Of a DNA stretch of 64,000 nucleotides, positions 39,184 through 48,027 are shown one piece after another. The DNA is taken from positions 4,896,001 through 4,960,000 of the forward strand of contig NZ_CP147913.1 of NCBI RefSeq assembly GCF_037414475.1, given 5' to 3'. Both the position numbers and the translations under genes were made by a program. The stretch comes from Myxococcus stipitatus (GTDB lineage: Bacteria > Myxococcota > Myxococcia > Myxococcales > Myxococcaceae). The stretch's first letter is position 1; every line of letters starts with the position of its first letter. Under the pieces are notes generated by a model. The model did no database searches, was not told the origin of the DNA, and worked only from the letters and a program-made list of their open reading frames with translations.

Positions 39184-40104
39184 TCACGCGCTGTCGAGCG
39201 CGAGCTGACACAGGGTCGTGAGCCGGTTCGCAGCCCACGTCGCCACGGGGCCCAAGGGAGTCCCCTTGCGCCGCACGAGCGCGAGCGTGCGCTGCGGCGG
39301 AAGTCCCCCCTCCCAGGCCGCGAGCCTCAATTGCACCAGTCTCCCCGCCGCCAGGTCCTCGCGCACCAGATGCTCCGGCTCGTGACCCCAGCCGAGTCCC
39401 CCAAGAATGAGCGCGTGTTTGGTCATCAGGTCCGCCACGCGCCAGCGCTTCGTGGAGAACACGCCCCGGTCCGCCGTGCCCATCTTCCCCGTCGGCAACC
39501 GTTCGCTGAGCACCAGCTGCGTCGCGGTGGCCAACTGCTCATCCGTGATGACACCCTTCGCCGCCGCCAGGGGATGTGAAGGCGCGGCGACGGGAATCAT
39601 CTTCATCAGCGCGATGGGCCGCTGCTCCAGGCCCGAGAGGTCCGCGTCCGCTCCCGCGATGCCCAACGTCGCCTTGCGCTCGCGGATGCGCTCCGCCACC
39701 GCCGCCAACAACTCCACCTCCAACGTGAGCTCCACCCCCGGGTGCGCTTGCGCCAGCTCCTTCACGAAGGTGACCAGCGCCTCCGTGGGGAACATCGCGT
39801 CGACCACGAGCGCGAGCTTCGTCTCCTCTCCACTCTTGATACGGCCCACCAACGCCTGGAACGTGGCCAGGTCGTCATGCAGCCGCTGGGTTGCCGCGAC
39901 GAGCGCCTCCCCCTTCGCCGTCAGCCGAGGCACCCGGCTGCTGCGGTCGAACAGCCGCATCCCCAGCTGCTTCTCCAGCCGCTGCATCGCCTGACTGACC
40001 GCGGGCTGCCCCTGGCCAAGCTGCCTCGCCGCCGCGGAGAAGCTCCCTTCCTCCGCCACCGCGCGAAGCGTCCTCAACTGGTCGATGGTGACACTCTCGA
40101 GCAC
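39184..40104 (-). CDS. LysR-family transcriptional regulator
   Basis: 306 residues, GTG start. N-terminal HTH DQLRTLRAVAEEGSFSAAARQLGQGQPAVSQAMQRLEKQLGMRLFDRS, effector domain about 90-295. It lies 50 bases downstream of the TetR gene in the same direction, so the two could be co-transcribed and both relate to the divergent reductase pair. Confidence 0.9.
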   Translation of the reverse strand: MLESVTIDQLRTLRAVAEEGSFSAAARQLGQGQPAVSQAMQRLEKQLGMRLFDRSSRVPRLTAKGEALVAATQRLHDDLATFQALVGRIKSGEETKLALVVDAMFPTEALVTFVKELAQAHPGVELTLEVELLAAVAERIRERKATLGIAGADADLSGLEQRPIALMKMIPVAAPSHPLAAAKGVITDEQLATATQLVLSERLPTGKMGTADRGVFSTKRWRVADLMTKHALILGGLGWGHEPEHLVREDLAAGRLVQLRLAAWEGGLPPQRTLALVRRKGTPLGPVATWAANRLTTLCQLALDSA

Positions 40105-40154
40105 CCCGCGACTGCATCACATCGACACCGTCGATGCACGCACGCCGCCGCGCC

Positions 40155-40745
40155 CTACTTGCGCGACGACAACCACGCGACGATGAGCGACGCCAGCGTG
40201 GCCGCCGCCGCGCTCTCCGAACCCGTCCCCCGCATCATCTCCCGCGAGATGGCCTCCGCCGCTCCAATGATGCCCACGCAGCGCTGCCGCAGCGTCTCCT
40301 TCGGCAAGTCACAGAACGGCTCGAGCGTCTCCGCGTAGAGCGCCACGTAGCGGTCCAACACGCCTTGATAGAAGGCCTCCATCTGCTCGTCGCCCTTGAG
40401 CGCCGCGGTGATGGCGTGCTGCTCCGGACCACTCGTCCGATAACAGCTCATGTACGCGGCGCTCATCACCTTCGCCACGTCCTCCAGCTTCCGCTTCGTC
40501 TTCTGCAGCGCCTCCCGCAGCATCGCGACCTGCCGCGTGTCGATGCGCTCGTACATCGCCATCAACAGCCCCGAGCGGGACTGGAAATGCTCATAGGAGA
40601 TGGGCTTGCTGACACCCGCCCGCTCGGCCAGATGCCCGAGCGTCAGCGCGTCCGTGCCTTCCTCCCGCACCACCGTGAACGCCACGTCGAGCAACTGCTC
40701 CCGACGCTGCGCCTTCGGCATCTTCTTGGACGAGGTCTCACTCAT
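40155..40745 (-). CDS. TetR-family transcriptional regulator
   Basis: 196 residues. N-terminal HTH (about 14-60): RREQLLDVAFTVVREEGTDALTLGHLAERAGVSKPISYEHFQSRSGLL. The C-terminal ligand domain is helical. Divergent from the tandem reductase genes; the dyad at 40821-40843 in the shared region is the likely operator. Probably a repressor of these reductases released by a small ligand (inference from arrangement). Confidence 0.9.
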   Translation of the reverse strand: MSETSSKKMPKAQRREQLLDVAFTVVREEGTDALTLGHLAERAGVSKPISYEHFQSRSGLLMAMYERIDTRQVAMLREALQKTKRKLEDVAKVMSAAYMSCYRTSGPEQHAITAALKGDEQMEAFYQGVLDRYVALYAETLEPFCDLPKETLRQRCVGIIGAAEAISREMMRGTGSESAAAATLASLIVAWLSSRK

Positions 40746-40820
40746 GAACGTCGTGACTCCTCTCCGGGCTTAGCCGCCACGCTCCCCGCACGCAACCACC
40801 AGCACACCCGCTCAAAACTC

Positions 40821-40850
40821 GTTGCGAACCTACCAGTCGTAACTTACTGT
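40821..40850 (+). promoter_or_regulatory. Promoter with overlapping TetR-type dyad
   Basis: TTGCGA (40822-40827) and TACTGT (40845-40850), spaced 17, form a plausible promoter for the reductase genes. GTTGCGA (40821-40827) and TCGTAAC (40837-40843) make a 7-bp dyad with one mismatch covering the -35 and spacer, positioned for repression by the divergent TetR. Confidence 0.5.
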
Positions 40851-40933
40851 TTGTGGGGTCAATTCATCACGATTTCCGCCGGACCACCGGCAACCCCTCA
40901 CCACTGCCCTCGCGGCAGAGGAGCGACCTCGTC

Positions 40934-41944
40934 ATGTCCACGCACAAGCAGAACCCGGTTCTCATCGTTGGAGGCTCGGGCACCGTGGGTTCCCTCACGG
41001 CCCGGCAGCTGCGCCGGCTCCAGCCCGAGCTGCCCATCACGATTGGAGGACGCGACGTGGCTCGCGCCGAGGCGGTGGCGCGTGAGCTGGGCCACGCCGA
41101 CGCGACTCGAGTGGACCTGACCCGCCCCGACCTGGGACAGCCCGAGGGCCGCGCCTACAGCGCCGTCGTCATGTTCTTGAAGGACGACTCGCTCAACTCA
41201 CTGCGCTACGCGCAGGCGCTGGGGGTGCCCTATCAAGGTATCTCCACCGCGCTGTTCGAGGTCGCACCCGAGGTCGCGCTCCACATGGCCCGGCCCCAGC
41301 GCTCCGCCCTCCTCATGAACACCACCTGGCTGGCGGGGGCCGCCACCGCGGGCGTGCTCCACTTCGGCCGGGAGTTCAAGACGCTGGACTCCATCGCCAT
41401 TGGAGGCGTGCTCGACGAGCAGGACGTGGGTGGGCCCGCCGCGTACGCGGACCTGGACCGCATGACGAAGTCCGCGGCCAACATGCTCCTCCTGGAGAAC
41501 GGGCGCTGGCGTTGGGTGAACAGCACCGAGGGCCTGCGCACGTTCCGCGACTCCTCGGGGCAGGAGGTGCAAGGCCAGGCGTACTCACTGCAAGACATCA
41601 TGGGGCTCGCGGCCTCGACGAACGCGAGGTCCGTCCGGTCCGATATCTTCATCGGGACCTCCGCCGCGCGGCGCCGAGGCGAGCCCTTCTCCACCGAAAT
41701 CATCCTCGAGCTCGAGGGCACGCGACATGACGGCAGGCCCGCCCGCGCGCGCCACGAGTTGATTCACCCGGCGGGACAAGCCCCCGTGACGGCGGTGGGG
41801 GTTGCCGTGGGCGTCGAGCGCCTCCTGGGCCTCGCGGGCGGCGCTCCCGTCGCACCGGGGCTCTACCAGCCCAACGGCCTCATCGAGCCCGAGTACCTCC
41901 TGCGCCGCCTCCAGGAGGCCGGCCTCCTGATTCGCGGCGCGTGA
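40934..41944 (+). CDS. Saccharopine-dehydrogenase-like NAD(P)-binding protein
   Basis: 336 residues from ATG 40934 (GAGGAG upstream). The Rossmann fold begins VLIVGGSGTVGSLTARQLRR (GxGxxG-type), followed by a saccharopine-dehydrogenase-like C-terminal domain, with VMFLKDDSLNSLRYAQALGVPYQG. Substrate unknown. It is the first of two tandem paralogs. Confidence 0.82.
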   Translation: MSTHKQNPVLIVGGSGTVGSLTARQLRRLQPELPITIGGRDVARAEAVARELGHADATRVDLTRPDLGQPEGRAYSAVVMFLKDDSLNSLRYAQALGVPYQGISTALFEVAPEVALHMARPQRSALLMNTTWLAGAATAGVLHFGREFKTLDSIAIGGVLDEQDVGGPAAYADLDRMTKSAANMLLLENGRWRWVNSTEGLRTFRDSSGQEVQGQAYSLQDIMGLAASTNARSVRSDIFIGTSAARRRGEPFSTEIILELEGTRHDGRPARARHELIHPAGQAPVTAVGVAVGVERLLGLAGGAPVAPGLYQPNGLIEPEYLLRRLQEAGLLIRGA

Positions 41945-41983
41945 CGCGCCTTCCTCCTCCCCACTCCACACAGGAACTCCCTC

Positions 41984-43012
41984 ATGAACACCTCGAACCT
42001 GATTGCCTCGAACGTGAAACCCGTCCTCATCATCGGCGGCTCCGGAGTCGTCGGACGCCGGGCCGTCAAGGCGCTGCGCGACCTCCATCCGGAGCTGCCC
42101 GTGCGGATTGGCGCGCGCGACATGTCCAAGGCCGCGGCGCTCGCACGCGACATCGGCCACGCGGAGGCGGTGCGCATCGACCTGGAGCGCGATGACCTGG
42201 GCCTCGCGCCCGACGCGAGCTTCAGCGCCGTGGTGGTGCTGCTCAAGGACGACACGCTGAACTCGATGAAGTACGCGCAGGACCACCAGCTGCCCTATCT
42301 GTCCTTCTCCGACTTCGCCTTCGACATCGGCCCGGCCGTGGGGCGCTACATCCAGCGGCCCCAGGACTCCGCGGTCCTCCTGTTGGGCAACTTCCTGGGA
42401 GGCACCGCCGCCCTCGCGACGCTTCACTTCGCGCGCGAGCTCAAGAAGGTCCACGCCATCTACCTGTCCGGCATCTTCGACGAGGAGGACGTGGGCGGCC
42501 CCGCGGCCTCGGGCGACATGGAGCGGCTCCAGAAGGCCGTGCCCAGCCCGCTCATCCTCAAGGACGGGAAGTTCATCTGGGCCTCAAACGAAGAGGACGC
42601 CACCCGGACCTTCCAGGGTGTGGACGGAACCTCGTGGAAGGGGCACGCCTATCCACTCCTCGACGTGGCCACGCTCGCCGCGACGACGGGCGCGAGCACC
42701 GTCCGGCTCGACATGGCGGTGCGCCCCGCATCCGCTCGCGCGCCCGGCAAGGGCCCCGGCCATGAACTCATCATCGAAATCGACGGCGAGCTGCCGGATG
42801 GAACGATGACCCGCGTGCGCCACACGCTCGTGGATGGCGACGTGCACTCGGGCTTGAGCGGACGCGGCGTGGCGCTCGCGGTGGAGCGGCTGGTGGGGCT
42901 CAAGGGCGGAGCGCCCGTTGCGCCTGGACTGTATTCACCCGAGGGCATCCTCGACCCGGCCTACGTGGTTGAGCGCTTGATGCGCTGGGGAACACTTGTC
43001 GAACGAGCGTAA
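41984..43012 (+). CDS. Saccharopine-dehydrogenase-like NAD(P)-binding protein, tandem paralog
   Basis: 342 residues, ATG 41984. Nucleotide loop VLIIGGSGVVGRRAVKALRD. It matches the upstream gene throughout (KDD-(S/T)-LNS-(L/M)-(R/K)YAQ, DE-(Q/E)-DVGGPAA and GGAPVAPGLY-(Q/S)-P), so it arose by tandem duplication. The pair probably performs related reductions or forms a heteromer; substrate unknown. The 39-base gap contains CAGGAA as RBS, so it is co-transcribed. Confidence 0.82.
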   Translation: MNTSNLIASNVKPVLIIGGSGVVGRRAVKALRDLHPELPVRIGARDMSKAAALARDIGHAEAVRIDLERDDLGLAPDASFSAVVVLLKDDTLNSMKYAQDHQLPYLSFSDFAFDIGPAVGRYIQRPQDSAVLLLGNFLGGTAALATLHFARELKKVHAIYLSGIFDEEDVGGPAASGDMERLQKAVPSPLILKDGKFIWASNEEDATRTFQGVDGTSWKGHAYPLLDVATLAATTGASTVRLDMAVRPASARAPGKGPGHELIIEIDGELPDGTMTRVRHTLVDGDVHSGLSGRGVALAVERLVGLKGGAPVAPGLYSPEGILDPAYVVERLMRWGTLVERA

Positions 43013-43121
43013 TCGCAGGACCCACTGGGGCATTTCTTGCGTCGGACCCGGAAGCTGTCAGTGCTGAAGCGGATACTCGCTGTGGCTGCCTTCCATCCCC
43101 CCGTACGAAGGAGACACCCTG

Positions 43122-43547
43122 ATGACCACCCCGCTGACCGCCGCCCCCGCTTCGTTGCCGCCCACGGTGACGCAGTCCCAGGGCGGCGCTCCGGCCGAGA
43201 AGCTCGATGCCTCCCGGTTCGACGACGTCCTCTCTGGAAAAGCTCAAGGTGTAACGAGCACGAGCACTCCGAGGGACGTCTCTTCAGTGGGCGTGGTTCC
43301 TCCCGTCGCGGGCACGGCCAAGAGCGTGCTCAACGGCATCTCCCGGTTCGTTCGGGAGCTGGAAGTAGGCCAGGGCGTCTTGGATGGCATCATCCAGTCC
43401 GCGTCCTCCGGCGCGCGCTTCTCCAACACGGAGCTGCTGTCGCTCCAGGCCTCCATGTACCGCTACGCGCAGGCGCTGGACCTGGTGAGCCGCGTCGTCG
43501 AGAAGGGCTCCACGGGCTTGAGGGATGTTCTCAAGACACAGGTGTAA
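43122..43547 (+). CDS. Type III secretion inner-rod-like protein (SctI/YscI/PrgJ type), orphan
   Basis: 141 residues, ATG 43122 with GAAGGAGA upstream. The C-terminal ~40 residues fit the inner-rod signature: TELLSLQASMYRYAQALDLVSRVVEK then LKTQ, comparable to the LLxMQ...Y....ELxSK...K motif of YscI/PrgJ. The N-terminal ~70 residues are Pro/Ser/Thr-rich and look disordered, as in secreted rod subunits. No other type III gene is in the window. Its identity is based on a short pattern; a non-secretion helical protein is the alternative. Confidence 0.6.
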   Translation: MTTPLTAAPASLPPTVTQSQGGAPAEKLDASRFDDVLSGKAQGVTSTSTPRDVSSVGVVPPVAGTAKSVLNGISRFVRELEVGQGVLDGIIQSASSGARFSNTELLSLQASMYRYAQALDLVSRVVEKGSTGLRDVLKTQV

Positions 43548-43552
43548 CCAAG

Positions 43553-44053
43553 TTACTCTTGTTTCTTGCGTCTGCCCGCGCCAGCCGGGGCGGGCTCGTG
43601 CTCCAACCGTGAGCTCAAGGATTCGCGGACGGAGAGCACCCGGGCCTTGATGTCCTGGAGTTCTTCCAGCGCGCAGCCGGAAGCTTCCAGGATGGACCTG
43701 GGCACGTCCTCCGCCTTGGTGCGCAGGGCGCGGCCCGCGGCCGTCAGGCGGATGCGGACCTGGCGCTCATCCAGGACGTCCCGCTCGCGCTTGACGAACC
43801 CCGCGGCCTCCAGGCGCTTGAGCAGCGGGGTCAGCGTCCCCGAGTCCAGGAGCAGCCGCTCCCCCAGTGCCTTCACCGTGACGTCGTCCTCCTCCCACAG
43901 CACCAGCATGGCCAGGTACTGGGGATAGGTGAGGCCCAGCTTCTCCAGGAGCGGCCGGTACGTGCGGTTGAGCAGGTGCACCGTCGAGTAGAGGGTGAAG
44001 CAGAGCTGCTCGTTCAGGTGCAGGGGGTCCACGCGCTTCTTGGGGTGGGGCAT
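43553..44053 (-). CDS. OhrR/MarR-family redox-sensing repressor
   Basis: 166 residues from the ATG at 44053, preceded by GGAGGAAGGA. The winged-helix MarR domain has the OhrR-specific start [10 protein letters not shown], with the peroxidatic Cys18, then [47 protein letters not shown] and DERQVRI. OhrR proteins repress organic-hydroperoxide-resistance genes and are inactivated by oxidation of that Cys. No ohr gene is adjacent. A perfect palindrome at 44085-44102 just upstream is the likely operator. Its C-terminus is a basic tail. Confidence 0.86.
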   Translation of the reverse strand: MPHPKKRVDPLHLNEQLCFTLYSTVHLLNRTYRPLLEKLGLTYPQYLAMLVLWEEDDVTVKALGERLLLDSGTLTPLLKRLEAAGFVKRERDVLDERQVRIRLTAAGRALRTKAEDVPRSILEASGCALEELQDIKARVLSVRESLSSRLEHEPAPAGAGRRKKQE

Positions 44054-44084
44054 GAGGAGTCCTTCCTCCACCATGCTCCCCAGG

Positions 44085-44102
44085 TCCATTGCGCGCAATG
44101 GA
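44085..44102. promoter_or_regulatory. Perfect 18-bp palindrome, probable OhrR operator
   Basis: TCCATTGCGCGCAATGGA is a perfect palindrome located 32 bases upstream of the OhrR-like start and 78 bases upstream of the divergent SGNH hydrolase start (44180). The ATTG...CAAT core resembles OhrR/MarR sites, so autoregulation and possible control of the hydrolase operon are inferred. Confidence 0.65.
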
Positions 44103-44179
44103 GTCGTGGCAGGCGGGCGGCCGGGCGGGTTGGCCGGGAACATGCGCGGTGGGGGGCTTTCGTCTACGCTGTCCGCCGC

Positions 44180-45670
44180 ATGACGCATCTGGAAGTCGGG
44201 TGGGGTGGCTGGCGGGCCGTGCTCCACGTCCTGGCCTGCGGTGGCCTGCTGGCCGCCTGTGAGATTGCTTCCGAGGCTCGCCCCCTCGCCCCTGCATTGC
44301 CTCCACCCGCTCCGCCTCCGGCGGCGGTGGTGGCGTCTCCTCCTCGACAGGTCGCGGCCCTCGCGCCCCCGGGAGTGTCTCGCCGGGTGGTGCCGGAGCC
44401 TGGGGAGCGCACCCTCGCGAACCAGGCCCTGGCGCGGAAGCTGGGCGCCCCGGGCGCGAGGCTGGATGACCCGTGTGTGGTGTCGTCGGGCGCGGGGTGT
44501 GCCCGGACCGGGCTCACGCCGTTCTTCGAGTCGCTGGACGCGCTGTCCTCCGGCACGGCGTCCGCGCCCACCGTCATCGAGGCGTTTGGAAACTCGCTCA
44601 TCGCGGGCGACCGCATCGTGGACATCCTCCGCGAGGACCTGAGCGAGGGCTTTGGCGCCGCGGGCCGCGGGGTGCTGCTGGTGGACCGGATGGCGCCCTA
44701 CGGTGGACGGGGACGCACCGGCTACAGCAAGGGCGGGTGGCAGCCGCGCACGTTGGGCGAATTGCGCACGCCGCCGCATCCGTTCGGCATCACCGGCGTG
44801 TACCACGTGGCCACCGCGGCCCAGGCGCGCAGCCGTTTCAAGCTGGAGGGCGAGCCGCACGGCGCGCTGTGGTGGTTGGATGTCCCGGGCGCGGGCGCGC
44901 TCACCGTGCGCAGCGGCGACGTGGTGCTGGCCCGCACGGAGCCCTCGGGCAGCGGACAGTCGAAGTCCACGCGCTTCGAGGTGCCCGCTGGCACCACGGC
45001 GGTGGACGTGGTGGCCGAGGGCAAGGGCGCGGTGGTGCAGGGCGTGGTGCTCCAGCACGCGCGTCCGGGCATCGTGCTGGACATGCTCGGGGTGCCGTCG
45101 GCGGACGCGAGCCTCTACGCGCGGTTGGAGGATGGCGCGCTGCGCACGCAGCTCCACGAGCGCGACCCTCGGCTGCTGGTCTTCTTCCTGGGGGGCAATG
45201 AGTCCAAGCGCCTGGAGTGGAAGCGCACGGACCTGGACACGCTGCGCGCGGACCTGGGGGCGCTCTTGCGCCGGGCGCGTGTCGCGGCTCCGTCCAGTGC
45301 GTGCCTGGTGGTGGGGCCGATGGACGCGGTGCGCGACTCGAAGGACCGGGGCAAGGCCTTCACCCAGCGCCCGTTCCTGGAGGCCGTCGTCAGCGCGGAG
45401 CGCGAGGTGACGCTGGCGGAGGGCTGTGCCTTCTTCAATCTCTATGAGGCCATGGGCGGCAAGGGCTCACTGGAGCGCTTCCATCGCTCGGGCTACATGC
45501 ATGACGACCTGGTGCATCCACGGGGACGCGGGCTGGATGTGCTGGGCCATCTGGTGACGGAGGCGCTGCTGCGCGCCTGGGTGGAGACTCCGCCTTCGGC
45601 TGGCTCGGTGGCGTCGCGAGACTCCGTGAAGGCGCCGCCGCCCGTCACCGCCGCGGAGACTCCGCCATGA
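44180..45670 (+). CDS. Exported SGNH/GDSL-type hydrolase
   Basis: 496 residues, ATG 44180. Signal or lipobox-like N-terminus (VLACGGLLAACEI), then a Pro/Ala-rich linker. The SGNH blocks are EAFGNSLIAGD (block I, GNS in place of GDS), FFLGGNESKR (block III, GGNE) and DDLVHP (block V, Asp-x2-His). Between I and III lies a beta-rich insertion (about 215-290). Probably a periplasmic esterase or peptidoglycan/polysaccharide O-acetyl esterase-type enzyme; substrate unknown. Its stop overlaps the start of the serine hydrolase gene (ATGA), implying coupled synthesis. Divergent from the OhrR-like regulator with the shared palindrome. Confidence 0.82.
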   Translation: MTHLEVGWGGWRAVLHVLACGGLLAACEIASEARPLAPALPPPAPPPAAVVASPPRQVAALAPPGVSRRVVPEPGERTLANQALARKLGAPGARLDDPCVVSSGAGCARTGLTPFFESLDALSSGTASAPTVIEAFGNSLIAGDRIVDILREDLSEGFGAAGRGVLLVDRMAPYGGRGRTGYSKGGWQPRTLGELRTPPHPFGITGVYHVATAAQARSRFKLEGEPHGALWWLDVPGAGALTVRSGDVVLARTEPSGSGQSKSTRFEVPAGTTAVDVVAEGKGAVVQGVVLQHARPGIVLDMLGVPSADASLYARLEDGALRTQLHERDPRLLVFFLGGNESKRLEWKRTDLDTLRADLGALLRRARVAAPSSACLVVGPMDAVRDSKDRGKAFTQRPFLEAVVSAEREVTLAEGCAFFNLYEAMGGKGSLERFHRSGYMHDDLVHPRGRGLDVLGHLVTEALLRAWVETPPSAGSVASRDSVKAPPPVTAAETPP

Positions 45671-47871
45671 TGAAGTCGCTGGGGTTGTTCGCCGTGCTCC
45701 TGGTGTTCGCGCCGCCCGCGCTGTCGGCGCCGCGCCTCCCGTCGGAGTGTGAGCCCGCGAATCCGGACGCCGCCGAGGGCTCGAGCGAGTTCCCCGAGGA
45801 GGTGGCGCGGACGCTGGATGCGATGGTGCGCGCGGAGCTGGCGCAGGGGCCCACGGTGGGCTTCTCCGTGGGAGTCTCACGCGGGAATCAGCGCTGGGTG
45901 TGCGCCTATGGCCTGCGGGACCTGGCGCGCAAGCTGCCCGCCACGCCGCGCACGACGTACCGGCTGGCCTCCATCACCAAGTCGTTCACCGCCGTCGCGG
46001 TGCTTCAGCTGGTGGAGCAGGGGAAGCTGAGCCTGGACGCGGACATCCACACGCTGGTGCCGAACTATCCGGTGAAGCAGTGGCCCGTCACCGTGCGGGA
46101 TTTGCTGGGCCATCTCAGCGGCGTGCCGACGTATGACGGGCTGTCCTCCAGCATCAACCTGAAGCCCTTGAGCACGGCCGAGGCCGTCTCCGTCTTCGCG
46201 GACAAGCCGCTCTCCTTCGAGCCGCGCACCCGCTATCTGTACAGCACGTGGGGCTTCAACCTGCTGGGCGCGGCGGTGGAGAGCGCGTCGGGGCAGTCCT
46301 ATCGCGACTATCTGCGCGAGCATGTCTTCCAGCCCGCGGGCATGGCGCACGCGGACCTGGATGTCACCGCGACACGCGACGAGCATCAGGCGGTGGGCTA
46401 CCGGCTGAAGGATGGCGCGGTGAAGACGTCGCGCTTCCTGGATGTGTCCAGCCGCTTCGGGGGCGGAGGTACGCGCGGCACGGTGGGGGACATGCTGGGC
46501 TTTGGCCGCGCGGTGCTGACCCACAAGCTGGTGTCGCGCGACACGATGGGGATGATGCAGACGTCCATGGCCACGCGCGATGGGCGGCTCACGGACTACG
46601 GCATGGGCTTCGCCACCTATCCGCTGCGCGGCCACTATCTGGTGGCGCACGCGGGAGGACAGCCGGAGACGACGACGTTGCTCGTGATGTTCCCCGCCGA
46701 GGACACGGTGATTGCGCTGGCCACCAACATCGAGGGCGAGGCCAAGCGTCTGCGCAGGCTGTCCATCCGGTTGATGGAGGGGGTGCTGGAGGCGGGGGCG
46801 CCTCGCCGCGACACGCACTTCACGGACCCGGTGGACGCGGTGGTGTACGAGGGGTTGGCCCGTATCGTCAGCTACGGCCTCGCCTATCACCTGTGGGCCA
46901 CGCGAGGACCCGGCACGCTGCCTCCGGACGAGGATGTGCCCGGAGCGTTCGCGCGTGTGTCGGAGATGTTGGACCGCAAGCTCATCGCCAAGGACGCGAA
47001 GGCGGCGTTGGAGCGGATTCGCGGCGGACATGACCCCAGGCTGGGCTCGGTGTTCATCCGCGTGGGCGCGCAGATGGCGCGCACGCTGGAGAAGACGCAG
47101 GGGAGAGAGCGGCTCCTGGCGTACCCGGCGGAGGGGCCGCTGTCGTTCTTCGCGGACTACCTGGCCGCGTGTGAGGCGCAGGGCTCGCCCGACACCCAGC
47201 GCTTGGGAGAGCCGCTGCGCGGAGACCTGCTGCGCTTCGTGGCGGGGTGGAAGCGCGCGGAGGTGCCGGCGGAGCTGCGGCGCCTGCGGATGGACGAGGT
47301 GAAGAACCCGGAGGTGCACTGGCCCGCGCTCAAGAAGGCGGCGGCGCAGTGGCCCGAGATTCGTCCGGACTACACGGACGAGTTGGTGCGCGTCGCGGAG
47401 GGGGCTGGGTTTCGCAAGCAGCTTCCGGTGAGGTTGCGCTGGCTGGAGCGCGCGGTGGAGGTGGCGCCCCGGAGCGTGGAGGCTCGGCTGGCGTTGTCGC
47501 AGGCGTTGCTGGTGGCGAAGCGGGACGAGGAGGTCTTGCCGCTGCTGCGCGAGGCCATGTCGACGCCGCAGGGCGCGCTGGCGCTGGCGCCGATGATGTT
47601 GATCAAACGTGTCATCGAGCCGGAGACGCCGCGCGTGGGGTTGGGGTTGTTGCGCGCGGGCGTCGCGCTGCACCCGGAGTCCCCCGAGCTGTGGGAGGCC
47701 CTGGCGAAGCGGGAGAAGGCGCAGGGGCACAAGGCGGAGGCTCGCGCGGCGCTGCGGCAGGCCCGGCGCGCGCGGGAGGCTCGCCCGGAGCCTGTGCCCG
47801 AGTCCGTCGTTCGTGGCGCGGGGGGCGTGCCGGATGACCACGGGCTGGTGCGTCCGCGTCAGGCGCCATGA
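45667..47871 (+). CDS. LACTB-like exported serine hydrolase with C-terminal repeats
   Basis: 734 residues; the ATG overlaps the previous stop by 4 bases. Signal peptide (FAVLLVFAPPALSA), then a class C beta-lactamase/LACTB fold: Ser102-x-x-Lys105 in LASITKSF, Tyr192-Ser-Thr in LYSTWGFNLL (common in LACTB), and HAGGQP. About residues 380-734 are helical with TPR-like pairs (RLALSQALLVAKRDEEVLPLLREAM). It may act as a peptidase or esterase on the cell envelope or on exported peptides; substrate unknown. Paired with the SGNH hydrolase, so both probably act on an envelope polymer. Confidence 0.86.
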   Translation: MMKSLGLFAVLLVFAPPALSAPRLPSECEPANPDAAEGSSEFPEEVARTLDAMVRAELAQGPTVGFSVGVSRGNQRWVCAYGLRDLARKLPATPRTTYRLASITKSFTAVAVLQLVEQGKLSLDADIHTLVPNYPVKQWPVTVRDLLGHLSGVPTYDGLSSSINLKPLSTAEAVSVFADKPLSFEPRTRYLYSTWGFNLLGAAVESASGQSYRDYLREHVFQPAGMAHADLDVTATRDEHQAVGYRLKDGAVKTSRFLDVSSRFGGGGTRGTVGDMLGFGRAVLTHKLVSRDTMGMMQTSMATRDGRLTDYGMGFATYPLRGHYLVAHAGGQPETTTLLVMFPAEDTVIALATNIEGEAKRLRRLSIRLMEGVLEAGAPRRDTHFTDPVDAVVYEGLARIVSYGLAYHLWATRGPGTLPPDEDVPGAFARVSEMLDRKLIAKDAKAALERIRGGHDPRLGSVFIRVGAQMARTLEKTQGRERLLAYPAEGPLSFFADYLAACEAQGSPDTQRLGEPLRGDLLRFVAGWKRAEVPAELRRLRMDEVKNPEVHWPALKKAAAQWPEIRPDYTDELVRVAEGAGFRKQLPVRLRWLERAVEVAPRSVEARLALSQALLVAKRDEEVLPLLREAMSTPQGALALAPMMLIKRVIEPETPRVGLGLLRAGVALHPESPELWEALAKREKAQGHKAEARAALRQARRAREARPEPVPESVVRGAGGVPDDHGLVRPRQAP

Positions 47872-48027
47872 TGTGCCGCGGATGTTGACCGGTCATCGCG
47901 TGGCTGGCGGCCATTCAGGGGCCTTCATCGACCGTTGAGCCGAGACACCGTCCCGTGTGCCTGGGCCCTTGCGACACTCCGTCGGGTTCGCCGCTCGCAC
48001 AGCGTGCTCCCGAAGGGTGATTCAAGG

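Noticed and set aside
43544-43556. GTAAC-CAA-GTTAC hairpin plus T-rich stretch as terminator between the rod-like and OhrR-like genes
   Set aside because: Only five pairs, AT-rich, and it overlaps the coding ends; too weak to call.
45877-47841. 654-codon minus-strand frame over the LACTB-like gene
   Set aside because: Antisense frame with low-complexity Arg/His/Gln composition.
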